A DNA stretch of 64,000 nt from Gordonia araii NBRC 100433 (GCF_000241265.1 NZ_BAEE01000012.1:37984-101983), one strand, 5' to 3'. Counted from the first letter of the stretch, positions 50,368-60,886 are shown. Program-made: numbers and translations. The notes: generated by a model from the letters alone, not told the origin.

Positions 50368-50991
50368 TCAGTCTCCCGCGGCCCGCGACCGCAGATAGGC
50401 GGTCACCGCGTCATGGTCCGGTAGCAGACCGGTCGCAGCCGCCTGCTCCAAAGTCGGTGCCGCCGTGTCCTTCTCGGAGAGCTCGTAGGCCAGCGGCGTA
50501 CCGTCGCGCGCGGTGGTCGGCCACTCGATGCCCAGCGCGGGGTCGAGCGGATTGACGCCGTGCTCGGCTGCCGGGTCGTACCCGGTCGAACACAGGTAGG
50601 CGACGACCGATCCGTCCGCCAGCGCGCAGAACGCGTGTCCCAGGCCCTCGCTCAGATACACCGCGCGCCGATCGACGTCGTCGAGCAGCACGGTGTCGTG
50701 GCGACCGAACGTCGGCGAGCCGACGCGGATGTCGACGATCACGTCGAGCACCGCACCCGCGACACAGGTGACGTACTTGGCTTGCCCGGGGGGCACGTCG
50801 GCGAAGTGGACGCCGCGCAGGGTTCCGGCCGACGACACCGACACGTTCACCTGAGCGAGATCGAGGTCGTGGCCGAGTAGTTCGGCGAGCAGCGGAGCCT
50901 TGAACGCTTCCAGGAACACGCCGCGGCTGTCGCCGTGCTGGACGGGGGTGAACTCCCATGCCCCGCCGATCGCCAGTTCGCGAATCTCCAT
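50368..50991 (-). CDS. rmlC: dTDP-4-dehydrorhamnose 3,5-epimerase RmlC
   Basis: RmlC epimerises dTDP-4-keto-6-deoxyglucose on the way to dTDP-L-rhamnose, needed for the mycolyl-arabinogalactan linker. The 207-residue cupin shows HGDSRGVFLEAF, LRGVHFADVPPGQAKYVTCVAGAVLDVIVDIR with the catalytic His, and YLSEGLGHAFCAL. GGAAAGG lies about 10 bases before ATG 50991. It follows rmlA by 23 bases on the same strand. Confidence 0.94.
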   Translation of the reverse strand: MEIRELAIGGAWEFTPVQHGDSRGVFLEAFKAPLLAELLGHDLDLAQVNVSVSSAGTLRGVHFADVPPGQAKYVTCVAGAVLDVIVDIRVGSPTFGRHDTVLLDDVDRRAVYLSEGLGHAFCALADGSVVAYLCSTGYDPAAEHGVNPLDPALGIEWPTTARDGTPLAYELSEKDTAAPTLEQAAATGLLPDHDAVTAYLRSRAAGD

Positions 50992-51014
50992 GCGCTAGAA
51001 GCCTTTCCGTTCGA

Positions 51015-51887
51015 TCAATGCGGGCCGCGTTCGAGGAGGTCCAGCAGATAGTCGCCGTAGCCCGACTTCGCCAGCGCCACCGCGCGCTCGCGCAGATCGT
51101 CGTCGCCCAGCCATCCCTGGCGCCACGCGATCTCCTCGGGCACCGCGATCTTGAGACCCTGGCGCTGCTCCACGGTGCGCACGAAGTTCCCGGCATCGAG
51201 CAGGGAATCGAACGTACCGGTGTCGAGCCACGCCGTGCCGCGCGGCAGCACGGTCACCGACAGCGCGCCGCGATCGAGATAGTGCTGGTTGACGTCGGTG
51301 ATCTCGTATTCGCCTCGGGCGCTCGGCTGCAGCGCCTTCGCGATTTCGATCACGTCGTTGTCGTAGAAGTAGAGGCCCGGCACGGCGAAGTTCGAGCGCG
51401 GTCGGTCCGGCTTCTCCTGGAGGGAGACCGCGCGGCCCTGATCGTCGAATTCCACCACGCCGTACGCCTCCGGATTGGCCACCCAGTAGGCGAAGACCGC
51501 GCCGCCGACGATGTCGCGTCGGCTGGCCAACCGGCTGCCGAGGCCGGGGCCGTAGAAGATGTTGTCCCCCAACACCAACGCGACCGAATCGTCACCGATG
51601 TGCTGGGCGCCGACGACGAAGGCCTGCGCCAATCCGTCGGGCGACGGCTGGACCGCGTAGGTCAGCGAGATGCCGAAGCGCGACCCGTCGCCCAGCAGGT
51701 TCTCGAACGCCGGCCGGTCGTGCGGGGTGGTGATGACGAGGATGTCGGTGATTCCCGCCAGCATCAAGGTCGACAGCGGGTAGTAGATCATCGGCTTGTC
51801 GTAGACCGGAACCAGTTGCTTGCTGACGCCCTGCGTGATCGGGTGCAGCCGGGTACCGGTACCTCCGGCCAGGATGATTCCGCGCAT
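51015..51887 (-). CDS. rmlA: glucose-1-phosphate thymidylyltransferase RmlA
   Basis: RmlA makes dTDP-glucose, the first step to dTDP-rhamnose. The 290-residue protein begins [19 protein letters not shown], the nucleotidyltransferase loop, and has [25 protein letters not shown] and the metal/substrate Asp residues. The ATG at 51887 is chosen because TAGCCT ends 6 bases upstream; a GTG one codon earlier is the alternative. It forms an operon with rmlC and diverges from rmlB. Confidence 0.95.
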   Translation of the reverse strand: MRGIILAGGTGTRLHPITQGVSKQLVPVYDKPMIYYPLSTLMLAGITDILVITTPHDRPAFENLLGDGSRFGISLTYAVQPSPDGLAQAFVVGAQHIGDDSVALVLGDNIFYGPGLGSRLASRRDIVGGAVFAYWVANPEAYGVVEFDDQGRAVSLQEKPDRPRSNFAVPGLYFYDNDVIEIAKALQPSARGEYEITDVNQHYLDRGALSVTVLPRGTAWLDTGTFDSLLDAGNFVRTVEQRQGLKIAVPEEIAWRQGWLGDDDLRERAVALAKSGYGDYLLDLLERGPH

Positions 51888-51919
51888 CACCCCAGGCTAT
51901 CGGCCCACTAGACTGTTGA

Positions 51920-52957
<1,038 letters not shown>

Positions 52958-52984
52958 GCCTGCAAGCCCACGCGCCGCCGATCC

Positions 52985-53043
52985 GCCGAGTGGGCACCTC
53001 ACCCCCGCCGAGTGGGCACCTGACCTATGCCGACTGGGCACCC
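52985..53043 (+). repeat. 22-bp tandem repeat array, 3 units
   Basis: Units begin at 52985, 53007 and 53029, core GCCGA(G/C)TGGGCACC. The array follows rmlB and precedes the AAA ATPase gene. Together with the array at 53691 it flanks that gene in the same orientation. Confidence 0.9.
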
Positions 53044-53153
53044 GCCCCGCCGTTGGGTACTACAGACTTTGGGTGTCCGGCACCTTTTTGGGACTCGAGG
53101 CCAGTACCTCGACAATCCGCAGGCAATCCGCACATCATGCTAACGAGGTGGAG

Positions 53154-53690
53154 ATGCTACGACCGTCGCGCGCGGTAGTTCTGTCGGGATGCTCCGGAGG
53201 TGGCAAATCGACCTTGCTGGAACGTCTGGCCTCTCGCGGCTTTGCCACGGTTGACGAGCCGGGCCGACGAATCGTCCGCCACGAACTCGATAGCGGCGGT
53301 CAAGCGTTGCCGTGGCTGGACGCTGCTCGTTTCGCCCAACGCTGTATCGATGTCGCGCGCGCAGATCTAGCCGGTCGCGACGGCAGCCAGTGGACGTTCT
53401 TCGATCGCGGCCTCGTCGACGCCGACGCGGCGTTACGCCACTACGCGGGCGCCTCCACGTGCTCGATCGACGAGCTGCAGAGCTACCACCAGCAGGTGTT
53501 CCTGACGCCACCCTGGCCAGAGCTTTACGTCGGCGACGAGGAACGGCAACTGGAGTTTGCCGAGGCAGTCGACGAATACTGGCGTCTGCTCAATGCCTAC
53601 GAGCAGCTCGGCTACACCGTCACCGTCCTACCGAAAGTGGATATCGCCGAGCGGGCCTTCCTCATCCTCAGCGCTCTGGGCTTACCGTGA
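53154..53690 (+). CDS. P-loop (AAA_28-type) ATPase, small kinase-like
   Basis: The 178-residue protein has Walker A GCSGGGKST near its N terminus, followed by LLERLASRGFATVDEPGRRIV and TFFDRGLVDADAALRHY, as in small ATP/nucleotide kinase-like AAA_28 proteins. Its C-terminal YEQLGYTVTVLPKVDIAERAFLIL fits the same group. The substrate is unknown. ATG 53154 has GAGGTGG upstream. It stands between rmlB and galE, bracketed by 22-bp arrays on both sides, and its stop touches the second array, so it may be a mobile passenger. Confidence 0.83.
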   Translation: MLRPSRAVVLSGCSGGGKSTLLERLASRGFATVDEPGRRIVRHELDSGGQALPWLDAARFAQRCIDVARADLAGRDGSQWTFFDRGLVDADAALRHYAGASTCSIDELQSYHQQVFLTPPWPELYVGDEERQLEFAEAVDEYWRLLNAYEQLGYTVTVLPKVDIAERAFLILSALGLP

Positions 53691-53754
53691 GCGCCCCGTG
53701 GCACCTCACCCCGCCGAGTGGGCACCTGACCCGCGCTGACTGGGCACCTCAACC
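53691..53754 (+). repeat. 22-bp tandem repeat array, 3 units (first degenerate)
   Basis: Units begin at 53691 (degenerate), 53713 and 53735 at 22-base spacing. The array starts right after the ATPase stop codon, and the stop codon of the convergent galE (TGA on the minus strand, 53749-53751) lies within its last unit. Confidence 0.87.
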
Positions 53755-54777
53755 GACGTCGGCGGACCGATATCCGTTCGGGTTCCGCTGCTGCCAGCGC
53801 CAGTAGTCCCTACACGCCCGACCGATGTCGTATTGCGTCCGCCACCGCAGCTTCGCCTCCGCCTGGTCGGGCAGACAGTAAGTGGCCTGCGCGTCGCCGG
53901 GACGGCGCGGCGCGTCGACCGCGACGATCTCCTGGCCCGACGCCTCCTCGAATGCCGCGATCAGCTCCAGGACGCTCGACGGACGGCCGGTGCCCAAGTT
54001 GTAGAAGTGCATGCCCGGCTCGGCGTGCTCGATGGCCGCGAGGTGGCCACGAGCGAGGTCGACGACGTGGATGTAGTCGCGTAACGCGGTCCCGTCGGGG
54101 GTGTCGTAATCCCGCCCGAACACACTCATCTGCGGCAAGATCCCAGCCGCCACGCGTGCGACGATCGGCATGAGGTTGTTGGGAATTCCCTGCGGATCCT
54201 CGCCGATGAGACCGCTCTCGTGCGCCCCGATCGGATTGAAGTAGCGCAGGCCGATCAGTTGCTTGTCGGGATCGGTCAGTGCGAAGTCGCGCATGATCTC
54301 CTCGCAGATCCGCTTCGACTTGCTGTACGGGTTCGGCAGGTCCAAACCGGTCCGCGATGTCTCCACGAACGGAAGATCCTCTTGGTGGGTGTAGACGGTG
54401 CCGGTACCGGAGAACAGGAAGGTTCCGATGCCGTGGTCGCGCATCGCGCCGAGCATCACCAGCGTCGAACCGACGTTGTTGCCGTAGTACTCAAGCGGCA
54501 TGGTGACCGATTCGCCGATCGCTTTGCGGGCGGCCAGGTGGATGATCGCGTCGAACGGTCCGGTCTCCTCGATACCCGCGCGCACGGCCTCGGCATCGGC
54601 GACATCGATCTCCCGAAAGGGCACTTGCGTCCCGGTGATCTCGTTGATGCGCTCGACGGCGACCGGGCTGGAACAGGAGAAATCATCGAAGATCACCGCT
54701 TCGTGCCCGGCCGCGACCAGCTCGACCGCGGTGTGGGCACCGATGTATCCGGCCCCGCCGGTGAGAAGAACTCGCAT
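53749..54777 (-). CDS. galE: UDP-glucose 4-epimerase GalE
   Basis: GalE interconverts UDP-glucose and UDP-galactose, the precursor of cell-wall galactan. The 342-residue SDR protein has LLTGGAGYIGAHTAVEL, FSGTGTVYT, the active-site NPYSKSK (Tyr and Lys) and YFNPIGAHESG. The ATG at 54777 is preceded by TAGACT and 6 bases, so a leaderless message is likely. Its stop codon is supplied by the 22-bp repeat array. Confidence 0.94.
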   Translation of the reverse strand: MRVLLTGGAGYIGAHTAVELVAAGHEAVIFDDFSCSSPVAVERINEITGTQVPFREIDVADAEAVRAGIEETGPFDAIIHLAARKAIGESVTMPLEYYGNNVGSTLVMLGAMRDHGIGTFLFSGTGTVYTHQEDLPFVETSRTGLDLPNPYSKSKRICEEIMRDFALTDPDKQLIGLRYFNPIGAHESGLIGEDPQGIPNNLMPIVARVAAGILPQMSVFGRDYDTPDGTALRDYIHVVDLARGHLAAIEHAEPGMHFYNLGTGRPSSVLELIAAFEEASGQEIVAVDAPRRPGDAQATYCLPDQAEAKLRWRTQYDIGRACRDYWRWQQRNPNGYRSADVG

Positions 54778-54964
54778 GGGGGCAGTCTACGGATGAGCGC
54801 GGAGCACTAAGCTGGCCACAGCTCTCCGGAGGTCGCCCAGGGCCGCTTTTCCCGTTTTCTTGCGACCGGCGCGGGTGAGCACATACTCTCGTCGAATCCG
54901 AGACGCTCTCGTACCAGATTTCTGAGCTAGCTCCTGCCGGACCTGCGCAAACACAAGGAAGACG

Positions 54965-55849
54965 ATGGACTCCCCCTTTGTATCGGTCGGGCTGCCGGTG
55001 GCGCTCGCGATCATCATGTTCGGTCTTGGGCTGTCACTGACGACCGCTGACTTCGCACGCGTCGCGAAGAACCCGCGCGTCGTCACGATCGCCCTGGCGT
55101 GTCAGCTATTGGTCCTGCCCGTTGTGGCATTCGGCCTGGTGTTGCTGTTCGACCTGCCCCCGTTGCTCGCCGTCGGCATGATGTTGCTCGCGGCCTCCCC
55201 GGGCGGTACCACCGCCAATCTCTACAGCCATCTGTTTCGGGGCGACGTGGCGCTGAACGTCTCGCTCACCGCCGTCAATTCGGTCATCGCGGTGATCACC
55301 CTGCCGCTGATCACCAACTTCGCGATCGGTTGGTTCGACGCCGACGACGGCACCGGCACGGTTGGTCTGCAGTTCGGCAAGGTCGTGCAGGTCTTCGTAA
55401 TCGTCCTGGCCCCCGTGGCGCTCGGCATGCTGGTGCGCCGCTCCCGGCCCGACTTCGCCGACCGCATGGACAAACCCGTGCGCATCGGATCGGCCTTGCT
55501 GCTCGTGCTGGTCGTATTCGGCACCATGTTCGCCGAACGTGCGAACCTGGTCGGCTATCTGCTCGACGTGGGCGCGGTGACCGGGCTGTTCTGCCTCATC
55601 AGCCTGTCCGTCGGCTATTTCGTCCCCCGACGCCTCGGCGTCGCCGACCGCCAGGCCATCGCCTGCTCGATGGAGATCGGCATCCACAACAGCACGATCG
55701 CCATCACCATCGCGATCAGTGTGCTCGCCAGTACCCAGATTGCCGTCCCCGGCGCGGTCTACGGAATTCTGATGTTCCCGCTGGCCGCCGCCTTCGGCTG
55801 GCTGATCACCCGTCGCCGCTCCCGCGACGCCGCCCCCGCCCAGCGCTGA
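54965..55849 (+). CDS. bile acid:sodium symporter (BASS) family transporter
   Basis: The 294-residue membrane protein has eight to ten helices and BASS features: IIMFGLGLSLTTADFARV, MLLAASPGGTTANLYSHLFRGDVALNVSLTAVNSV and MEIGIHNSTIAITIAISVL. It may carry an organic anion with sodium; the substrate is unknown. ATG 54965 has AAGGAAG upstream. Its last 44 bases overlap the convergent MFS gene. In the preceding 187-base gap I see no gene. Confidence 0.88.
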   Translation: MDSPFVSVGLPVALAIIMFGLGLSLTTADFARVAKNPRVVTIALACQLLVLPVVAFGLVLLFDLPPLLAVGMMLLAASPGGTTANLYSHLFRGDVALNVSLTAVNSVIAVITLPLITNFAIGWFDADDGTGTVGLQFGKVVQVFVIVLAPVALGMLVRRSRPDFADRMDKPVRIGSALLLVLVVFGTMFAERANLVGYLLDVGAVTGLFCLISLSVGYFVPRRLGVADRQAIACSMEIGIHNSTIAITIAISVLASTQIAVPGAVYGILMFPLAAAFGWLITRRRSRDAAPAQR

Positions 55850-57056
55850 GACCGCCGAGCAGTACCGACACCAGACACACCCCCGTCATCAGGAGTCCGA
55901 CGAGGAAGAAATCGCGGTAGTCCAGGCCGGGGTAGCGACCGTCGAGCCAGGCCAGCAGCGCCGGCGAGGCGAAGCCGATGTAGGTGAGCGCGTAGAAGAC
56001 CGCGGTGAGCCCGCCGAGATCGTCGGGCCCGGCGATGCGCTGGACTTCGAGGAGACCTCCGATCATCGCCATCCCGTAGCCGCAGCCGAGGACCGCGGCG
56101 GCGACCAGGGCGACCGGGATGGAACGGGTTGCCTCGGCGGCGATCGCCGCCAGCATCCCGGCGGCGAGGACCGCAAGCGCCACGACCATGCCGCGCACGG
56201 TTCCCGGACGGTCGATGCGCCGGCCCACCGACTGGATGGCGAACCCGGACGTCAGCCCGATCACGCAGCACGCGGCGGCAAACGCGATCGGCATCGACGT
56301 GTGGCCGCGCAACAGGTCGGGGACGATCGCGTAGGCGATCGCACAGGCGCCGAATACCCACGGCGCGACCGGAGCGACGACGAGCAGGAAACGCTTGCTC
56401 AGCGCCGACGGGATCCGCATCGCGGCCGCGATCCCCCGCGCCGCACTGTCACCGGCGAACCGGGTCTCCGGCACCTTCCACAGGCTCACCGCCGATGCCG
56501 CGGCCAATACGACGGTGATCACGTACGGAAACACCGTCGGCCACGGCCCCCACTGCGCGAGCACGCCGGCCACCGCCGCGCCGACGCCGAACCCGGCGGT
56601 CAGGCACATCGTCGCGCGGCGTGCTCCGACGCCGGCCGGGGCACCGGCACCGCGCGTGAGTTCGACGAGCCAGCTGCCTCCGACGGCCATCGCCAGGCCG
56701 AGCGCGGCGCCGCTGAGTAGTCGACCGATGCTGAGCAACACGACCGAGTCGGCGCCCATCGCGAGGGCGACCGAACCCAGCCCGGCCAGGATCGGTGCCG
56801 GCAGCATCAGCGGCCGACGGCCCCAGCGGTCAGACGCCGGTCCGCCGATCATCAGGGCGGGGACGATGCCGAAGACATAGACGAAGAGCAGGGCATCGAC
56901 GATGACGTTGCTCAGTCCCTCCTGCTTGTACATGACCAGCAAGGGGGTGAACTGGTTGCCGCCCCACGCGCTGACGAACAGAGCGCCTCCGACCGGCATC
57001 CACGCGGACGCGCCGAGGGCGGCCCGTTGGGCTGGTGGTGTCGTCGCTGTCGTCAC
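55806..57056 (-). CDS. MFS transporter
   Basis: The 416-residue protein has twelve predicted helices and the MFS loop GGPASDRWGRRPLML between helices 2 and 3. The N-terminal WMPVGGALFVSAWGGNQFTPLLVMY stretch is seen in drug-efflux-like actinomycete MFS proteins. The substrate is unknown. The GTG at 57056 follows TACGAT at 8 bases, possibly leaderless. The gene is convergent with, and overlaps by 44 bases, the BASS gene. Confidence 0.87.
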   Translation of the reverse strand: MTTATTPPAQRAALGASAWMPVGGALFVSAWGGNQFTPLLVMYKQEGLSNVIVDALLFVYVFGIVPALMIGGPASDRWGRRPLMLPAPILAGLGSVALAMGADSVVLLSIGRLLSGAALGLAMAVGGSWLVELTRGAGAPAGVGARRATMCLTAGFGVGAAVAGVLAQWGPWPTVFPYVITVVLAAASAVSLWKVPETRFAGDSAARGIAAAMRIPSALSKRFLLVVAPVAPWVFGACAIAYAIVPDLLRGHTSMPIAFAAACCVIGLTSGFAIQSVGRRIDRPGTVRGMVVALAVLAAGMLAAIAAEATRSIPVALVAAAVLGCGYGMAMIGGLLEVQRIAGPDDLGGLTAVFYALTYIGFASPALLAWLDGRYPGLDYRDFFLVGLLMTGVCLVSVLLGGLSAGRGRRRGSGDG

Positions 57057-57119
57057 AACGGGTCATCGTATCGAGCACTCGGCGTGGGAGAGAATCGTCG
57101 TGAGCGCCGTCACCCCACC

Positions 57120-57222
57120 GCCGAGTGGGCACCTCACCTACGCCGAGTGGGCACCTCACCTATGCCGAGTGGGCACCTCACCTACGCCGACTGGGCACCT
57201 CACCTATGCCGAGTGGGCACCC
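57120..57222 (+). repeat. 22-bp tandem repeat array, 5 units
   Basis: Units begin at 57120, 57142, 57164, 57186 and 57208 with exact 22-base spacing and almost no change (core GCCGA(G/C)TGGGCACC). Unlike the other arrays it lies between divergent start sites (MFS start 57056, M15 peptidase start 57243), so here it sits in a promoter region rather than at a gene end. Confidence 0.93.
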
Positions 57223-57242
57223 GGGGCCTAGATTGGATTTCC

Positions 57243-57743
57243 ATGCGCACCCCGGGCCGGACTCCCCGTCGGACATCGACGATGCTGGCCGCATTCGCCG
57301 CCGTACTCGCCGTCGTGCTCGCCACCCCCGCGGTCTTCGCCGCGACGGCAAGCGCCGCACCGTCGTCGACGGCCGGACTCACCCCGCAACTGGCCACGGC
57401 CTACCGGCTGGCCAAAGCCCAGGCGAACCGTGAGGGCGTACCGCTGTGGATCACCTCCGGCAAGCGTTCGTGGGCGGAACAGAACCGATTGTGGCGCGAA
57501 GGGATACGCACCCACGGCAGTCCGGCGGCGGCACGGCGGTGGGTGCTGCCGCCAGCCGAGTCGTCCCACGTAATTGGGCGAGCGATCGACGTCGGCCCCC
57601 TGCGCGGAGCGCGCTGGCTGGCGCGGACGGGCAATCGGTGGGGACTGTGCCGGACGTACGCCAACGAATGGTGGCATTTCGAGGTCGCGACCTTCCCCGG
57701 TACCCCGTGCCCGCCGATGCGCCCGAGCGCCGCACACCGTTGA
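57243..57743 (+). CDS. secreted M15-type D-alanyl-D-alanine carboxypeptidase
   Basis: The 166-residue protein has a signal peptide (MLAAFAAVLAVVLATPAVFAATASA) and the M15 zinc signatures SSHVIGRAIDV (SxHxxGxAxD) and EWWHFE. It should cleave D-Ala-D-Ala in peptidoglycan stems outside the cell. Two Cys (GLCRTY and TPCPP) may form a disulfide. ATG 57243 has a TAGATT box 8 bases upstream. The region 57744-58007 after it contains no gene I can support. Confidence 0.87.
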   Translation: MRTPGRTPRRTSTMLAAFAAVLAVVLATPAVFAATASAAPSSTAGLTPQLATAYRLAKAQANREGVPLWITSGKRSWAEQNRLWREGIRTHGSPAAARRWVLPPAESSHVIGRAIDVGPLRGARWLARTGNRWGLCRTYANEWWHFEVATFPGTPCPPMRPSAAHR

Positions 57744-58007
57744 CCTGCACCGAGTGAGGTTCACCGGCCCGAGCCCGGTTTGCCGACCGGGCCGCCGGGC
57801 TGGCAGACTTTACTCACTTGCCTGACACTGCCGGCGCACCATCCGGCCGTCGCAGACGAGGCATTGGTGCCAGCAGCTCACCCGCCGCGCCGGCCACCGG
57901 ACCAGACGCACCCATCGTCGTGTGCGCGGCCCTGACGCGCGGGCACCATCACTCCCTTGCCCGACGCCACTCCCGCTTCAACGCATAGATGCTCGGTAAG
58001 GAGAACC

Positions 58008-59192
58008 GTGACCAGCACGGACAAAGGCTCGATGACCACCCCGATCACCGACGAGGAGATCTTCCTCTCCCACGTCGGAGGCAAACTGTCCACGGAGCTC
58101 CAGTCCCCGTTGGAAACCCAGCGCGACCTCTCGATCGCGTACACGCCCGGCGTGGCTCAGGTGTCTCGCGCGATTGCGGCCCAGCCGGAACTCGTCGACC
58201 GGTACACGTGGACCAATCGGCTGGTCGCCGTGGTGTCCGACGGGTCTGCGGTACTGGGCCTCGGCGACATCGGCCCACGCGCTTCGCTGCCGGTGATGGA
58301 GGGCAAGTCTGCGCTCTTCCGCAGTTTCGCCGGCCTCAACTCCATCCCGATCGTGCTGGACACCAAGGACCCCGACGAGATCGTCGAGACGCTGATCCGG
58401 CTGCGCCCGACGTTCGGGGCGGTGAACCTCGAGGATATCTCCGCGCCGCGCTGCTTCGAGATCGAGCGCCGCGTGATCGAGGCCCTCGACTGCCCGGTCA
58501 TGCACGACGACCAGCACGGGACGGCCATCGTCGTGCTGGCAGCGCTCAAGGGAGCGGCGAAGGTCCTCGACCGCGAGCTTGCCGGCCTCAAGGTCGTCAT
58601 CTCCGGAGCCGGGGCCGCCGGTGTCGCCTGCGCCAACATCCTGCTGGCCTGCGGGGTCGCCGACGTGGTGGTCCTCGATTCGAAGGGCATCGTTTCGCCG
58701 GATCGCTCTAACCTCAACGAGTTCAAGGCCGAGCTGGCCGAGCGCACCAACCCTCGGCGACTGACCGGCGGCGCCACCGAGGCCCTTGCCGGCGCCGATG
58801 TCTTCCTCGGTGTGTCGGCCGGAACCATCGCCGAAGACCTCATCGCGTCCATGAACGACGATGCGATCGTGTTCGCCCTGTCGAACCCGGACCCCGAGAT
58901 CCACCCCGACGTCGCGCGCAAGCACGCCGCGGTCGTGGCCACCGGCCGCAGCGACTTCCCGAATCAGATCAACAACGTGCTGGCCTTCCCCGGTGTCTTC
59001 GCGGGCGCCCTCGACGCGGGTGCGCGACGGATCACCGAAAACATGAAGATCGCGGCGGCCGAGGCGATCCTGTCCGTCGCCGCCGACGACTTGCGACCGG
59101 ACTACATCGTGCCGAGCCCGCTCGACGCACGAGTGGCGCCGGCGGTCACCGCGGCCGTTGCCGACGCGGCACGCGCCGACGGCGTCGCCTGA
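58008..59192 (+). CDS. NAD(P)-dependent malic enzyme
   Basis: The enzyme decarboxylates malate to pyruvate. The 394-residue (short bacterial type) protein shows AYTPGVAQVSRAI, VSDGSAVLGLGDIGPRASLPVMEGK (substrate/metal), DDQHGTAIV, the dinucleotide loop ISGAGAAGVACANILLACG and FALSNPDPEIHPD. GTG 58008 has TAAGGAG close upstream; ATG 58032 in the same frame is the alternative. A strong hairpin terminator follows the gene. Confidence 0.93.
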   Translation: MTSTDKGSMTTPITDEEIFLSHVGGKLSTELQSPLETQRDLSIAYTPGVAQVSRAIAAQPELVDRYTWTNRLVAVVSDGSAVLGLGDIGPRASLPVMEGKSALFRSFAGLNSIPIVLDTKDPDEIVETLIRLRPTFGAVNLEDISAPRCFEIERRVIEALDCPVMHDDQHGTAIVVLAALKGAAKVLDRELAGLKVVISGAGAAGVACANILLACGVADVVVLDSKGIVSPDRSNLNEFKAELAERTNPRRLTGGATEALAGADVFLGVSAGTIAEDLIASMNDDAIVFALSNPDPEIHPDVARKHAAVVATGRSDFPNQINNVLAFPGVFAGALDAGARRITENMKIAAAEAILSVAADDLRPDYIVPSPLDARVAPAVTAAVADAARADGVA

Positions 59193-59214
59193 GACCCAAA
59201 TCCCGACTCGTTTG

Positions 59215-59246
59215 GCAGAACCCGACGCAATCGCGTCGGGTTCTGC
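59215..59246. terminator. intrinsic terminator after malic enzyme
   Basis: GCAGAACCCGACGC (59215-59228) and its perfect complement GCGTCGGGTTCTGC (59233-59246) form a 14-bp stem with a 4-base AATC loop, flanked by TTTG on one side and AAAAC on the other. It lies 22 bases after the malic enzyme stop; it could also work on the opposite strand. Confidence 0.85.
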
Positions 59247-59286
59247 AAAACGGTGCGGGCGGAGCACATCGCGGCATAATCGCCGT

Positions 59287-60123
59287 ATGCGCACAGTGAC
59301 CATCTCCGCTGCTATCGCGGCATCGGTATTCGCTTCGTCGCTCCTCGCCGTCGACGCCGCCGCAGCGCCCTTTCCGGTTGACACCAACGTCCCCGGCGCG
59401 ATCGCCGGCGGATATTTCGCGCCAGCGCAGACGTCGCCGGCGGGTTCGAATCGATGGAATTGCCGAAAGCCCGACCGCGACCCGGTGATCCTCCTGCACG
59501 GGACGGCGATGAACCAGGCCGCCAGTTTCGGCTACCTCGCACCGGTTCTCGCCAACGCTGGGTTCTGCGTGTTCAGCCTGACCTACGGCCAGACGAGTTG
59601 GAGCGGCCCCGTCGGCGGTTTGGCGAAGCGCGAACTCTCGGCACGTCAGGTGGCGCCGTTCGTCGATCACGTGCTGGCGGCAACCGGAGCGTCGAAAGTC
59701 GACCTGGTCGGCCATTCGCAGGGGGGAGCGATCGCCCAGCTCGTCTCGCAGGCCCGGACGTCGAAAGTCGACTCGATCATCGGGATAGCCGCGTCGAGCA
59801 GAGGATTCAGTCGCGTCGGCGCCATCCAGGACCGGCTGCCGGCGCGCGCACCGGGTCAGAACTATTGGGGGCCAAGGCATTCGACGATCCGATACACGAA
59901 CATCGCGACGAGGTTCGACGCGATCTCGACACCGTACCGCGTCACGCTGATGCCACCCGGTCCCAACATCGACAACACGGTGGTCCAAGACGTGTGCCCC
60001 GCTTCGCGCGTCGGCCATGTGGGTCTGGCGTTTTCGCCGACGGTGGGTGCGCTGGTGCGCAACGCGCTCGACCCCGCGCATCGGGTCCGCGTGCCGTGCG
60101 GTGGTCCCGAGTTCACGCAGTGA
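59287..60123 (+). CDS. secreted triacylglycerol lipase/esterase (alpha/beta hydrolase)
   Basis: The 278-residue protein has a signal peptide ending near AVDAAAA, a lipase oxyanion region VILLHGTAMNQ and the nucleophile elbow VGHSQGGAIAQ. A late GHVGL supplies the catalytic His. It resembles LipA/EstA class lipases of actinomycetes. ATG 59287 lies 6 bases after CATAAT, likely leaderless. It overlaps the next gene by 4 bases (GTGA). Confidence 0.88.
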   Translation: MRTVTISAAIAASVFASSLLAVDAAAAPFPVDTNVPGAIAGGYFAPAQTSPAGSNRWNCRKPDRDPVILLHGTAMNQAASFGYLAPVLANAGFCVFSLTYGQTSWSGPVGGLAKRELSARQVAPFVDHVLAATGASKVDLVGHSQGGAIAQLVSQARTSKVDSIIGIAASSRGFSRVGAIQDRLPARAPGQNYWGPRHSTIRYTNIATRFDAISTPYRVTLMPPGPNIDNTVVQDVCPASRVGHVGLAFSPTVGALVRNALDPAHRVRVPCGGPEFTQ

Positions 60124-60872
60124 GCTTCGACATCGAGCCTGCGCGTTTCATCAAGCGCATATCGGTCGGCGGTGGCTTTCCGAGTGATCGGTACCCCTTC
60201 GACCTTCCCGTCGTCGAATTCCTCGCCGAGTCCGGCGGGCTGACGCTGCCCGCGGGCGCGACCTTCTTCGTCGGCGAGAACGGCAGCGGCAAGTCGACGT
60301 TGATCGAAGCGATCGCGGTCACGGCCGGAATGAATGCCGAGGGCGGCAGTGAGAACTACCGATTCGCCACCCGCGCAACCGAATCCGATCTCGCCGACCA
60401 CCTGTTCCTCACGTGGGGAACGTCGAAACCGCGCAGTCGGTTCTTCCTCCGGGCCGAGTCGTTCTACAACGTGGCCACCGCGACCGAGGAACTCGGCCCC
60501 GACCAGCTCGCGGTGTTCGGCGGCGTGTCGCCGCACGAACGTTCGCACGGCGAGTCCTTCGTCGACCTGATCCGGTCGCGCTTCTTCCCCGGCGGACTGT
60601 ACGTAATGGACGAGCCCGAGGCGGCGCTATCTCCGCAGGGGTGCCTCACCGTCATCGCCCTGATGGCCGATCTCATCGCCGACGGGAGCCAGTTCGTCGT
60701 CGCCACGCACTCGCCGATGCTGCTGGCGCTTCCCGGCGCGACGATCTACGCCATCGACGACGACGGTGAGATCGTCCAGGTCGACTACGACGATGCGCCG
60801 TCGGTCCGCCTCACCCGCGATTTCCTGGGCAAACCCGACCGCTACCTGCGGCACCTGCTCGCTCCCGACTGA
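60120..60872 (+). CDS. AAA family ATPase (ABC-like, AAA_21 type)
   Basis: The 250-residue protein has Walker A VGENGSGKSTLIEAI, Walker B GLYVMDEPEAALSP and the switch VATHSPMLL, giving a single ABC-type ATPase domain without a transporter partner. Such stand-alone proteins are often called predicted ATPases; the role is unknown. The GTG at 60120 overlaps the lipase stop, so it is translated with it, but I see no functional link. tRNA-Thr follows. Confidence 0.88.
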   Translation: MSFDIEPARFIKRISVGGGFPSDRYPFDLPVVEFLAESGGLTLPAGATFFVGENGSGKSTLIEAIAVTAGMNAEGGSENYRFATRATESDLADHLFLTWGTSKPRSRFFLRAESFYNVATATEELGPDQLAVFGGVSPHERSHGESFVDLIRSRFFPGGLYVMDEPEAALSPQGCLTVIALMADLIADGSQFVVATHSPMLLALPGATIYAIDDDGEIVQVDYDDAPSVRLTRDFLGKPDRYLRHLLAPD

Positions 60873-60886
60873 CAAGCGAAGTGGTT

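Noticed and set aside
54787..55086. Minus-strand ORF before the BASS transporter
   Set aside because: Its end looks slightly like a winged-helix tail (REYVLTRAGRKKTG), but more than a third lies opposite the BASS gene and there is no ribosome site.
55806..55849. Overlap of the convergent BASS and MFS genes as a possible error
   Set aside because: Both reading frames look natural to their ends; a 44-base tail overlap is ordinary in compact genomes.
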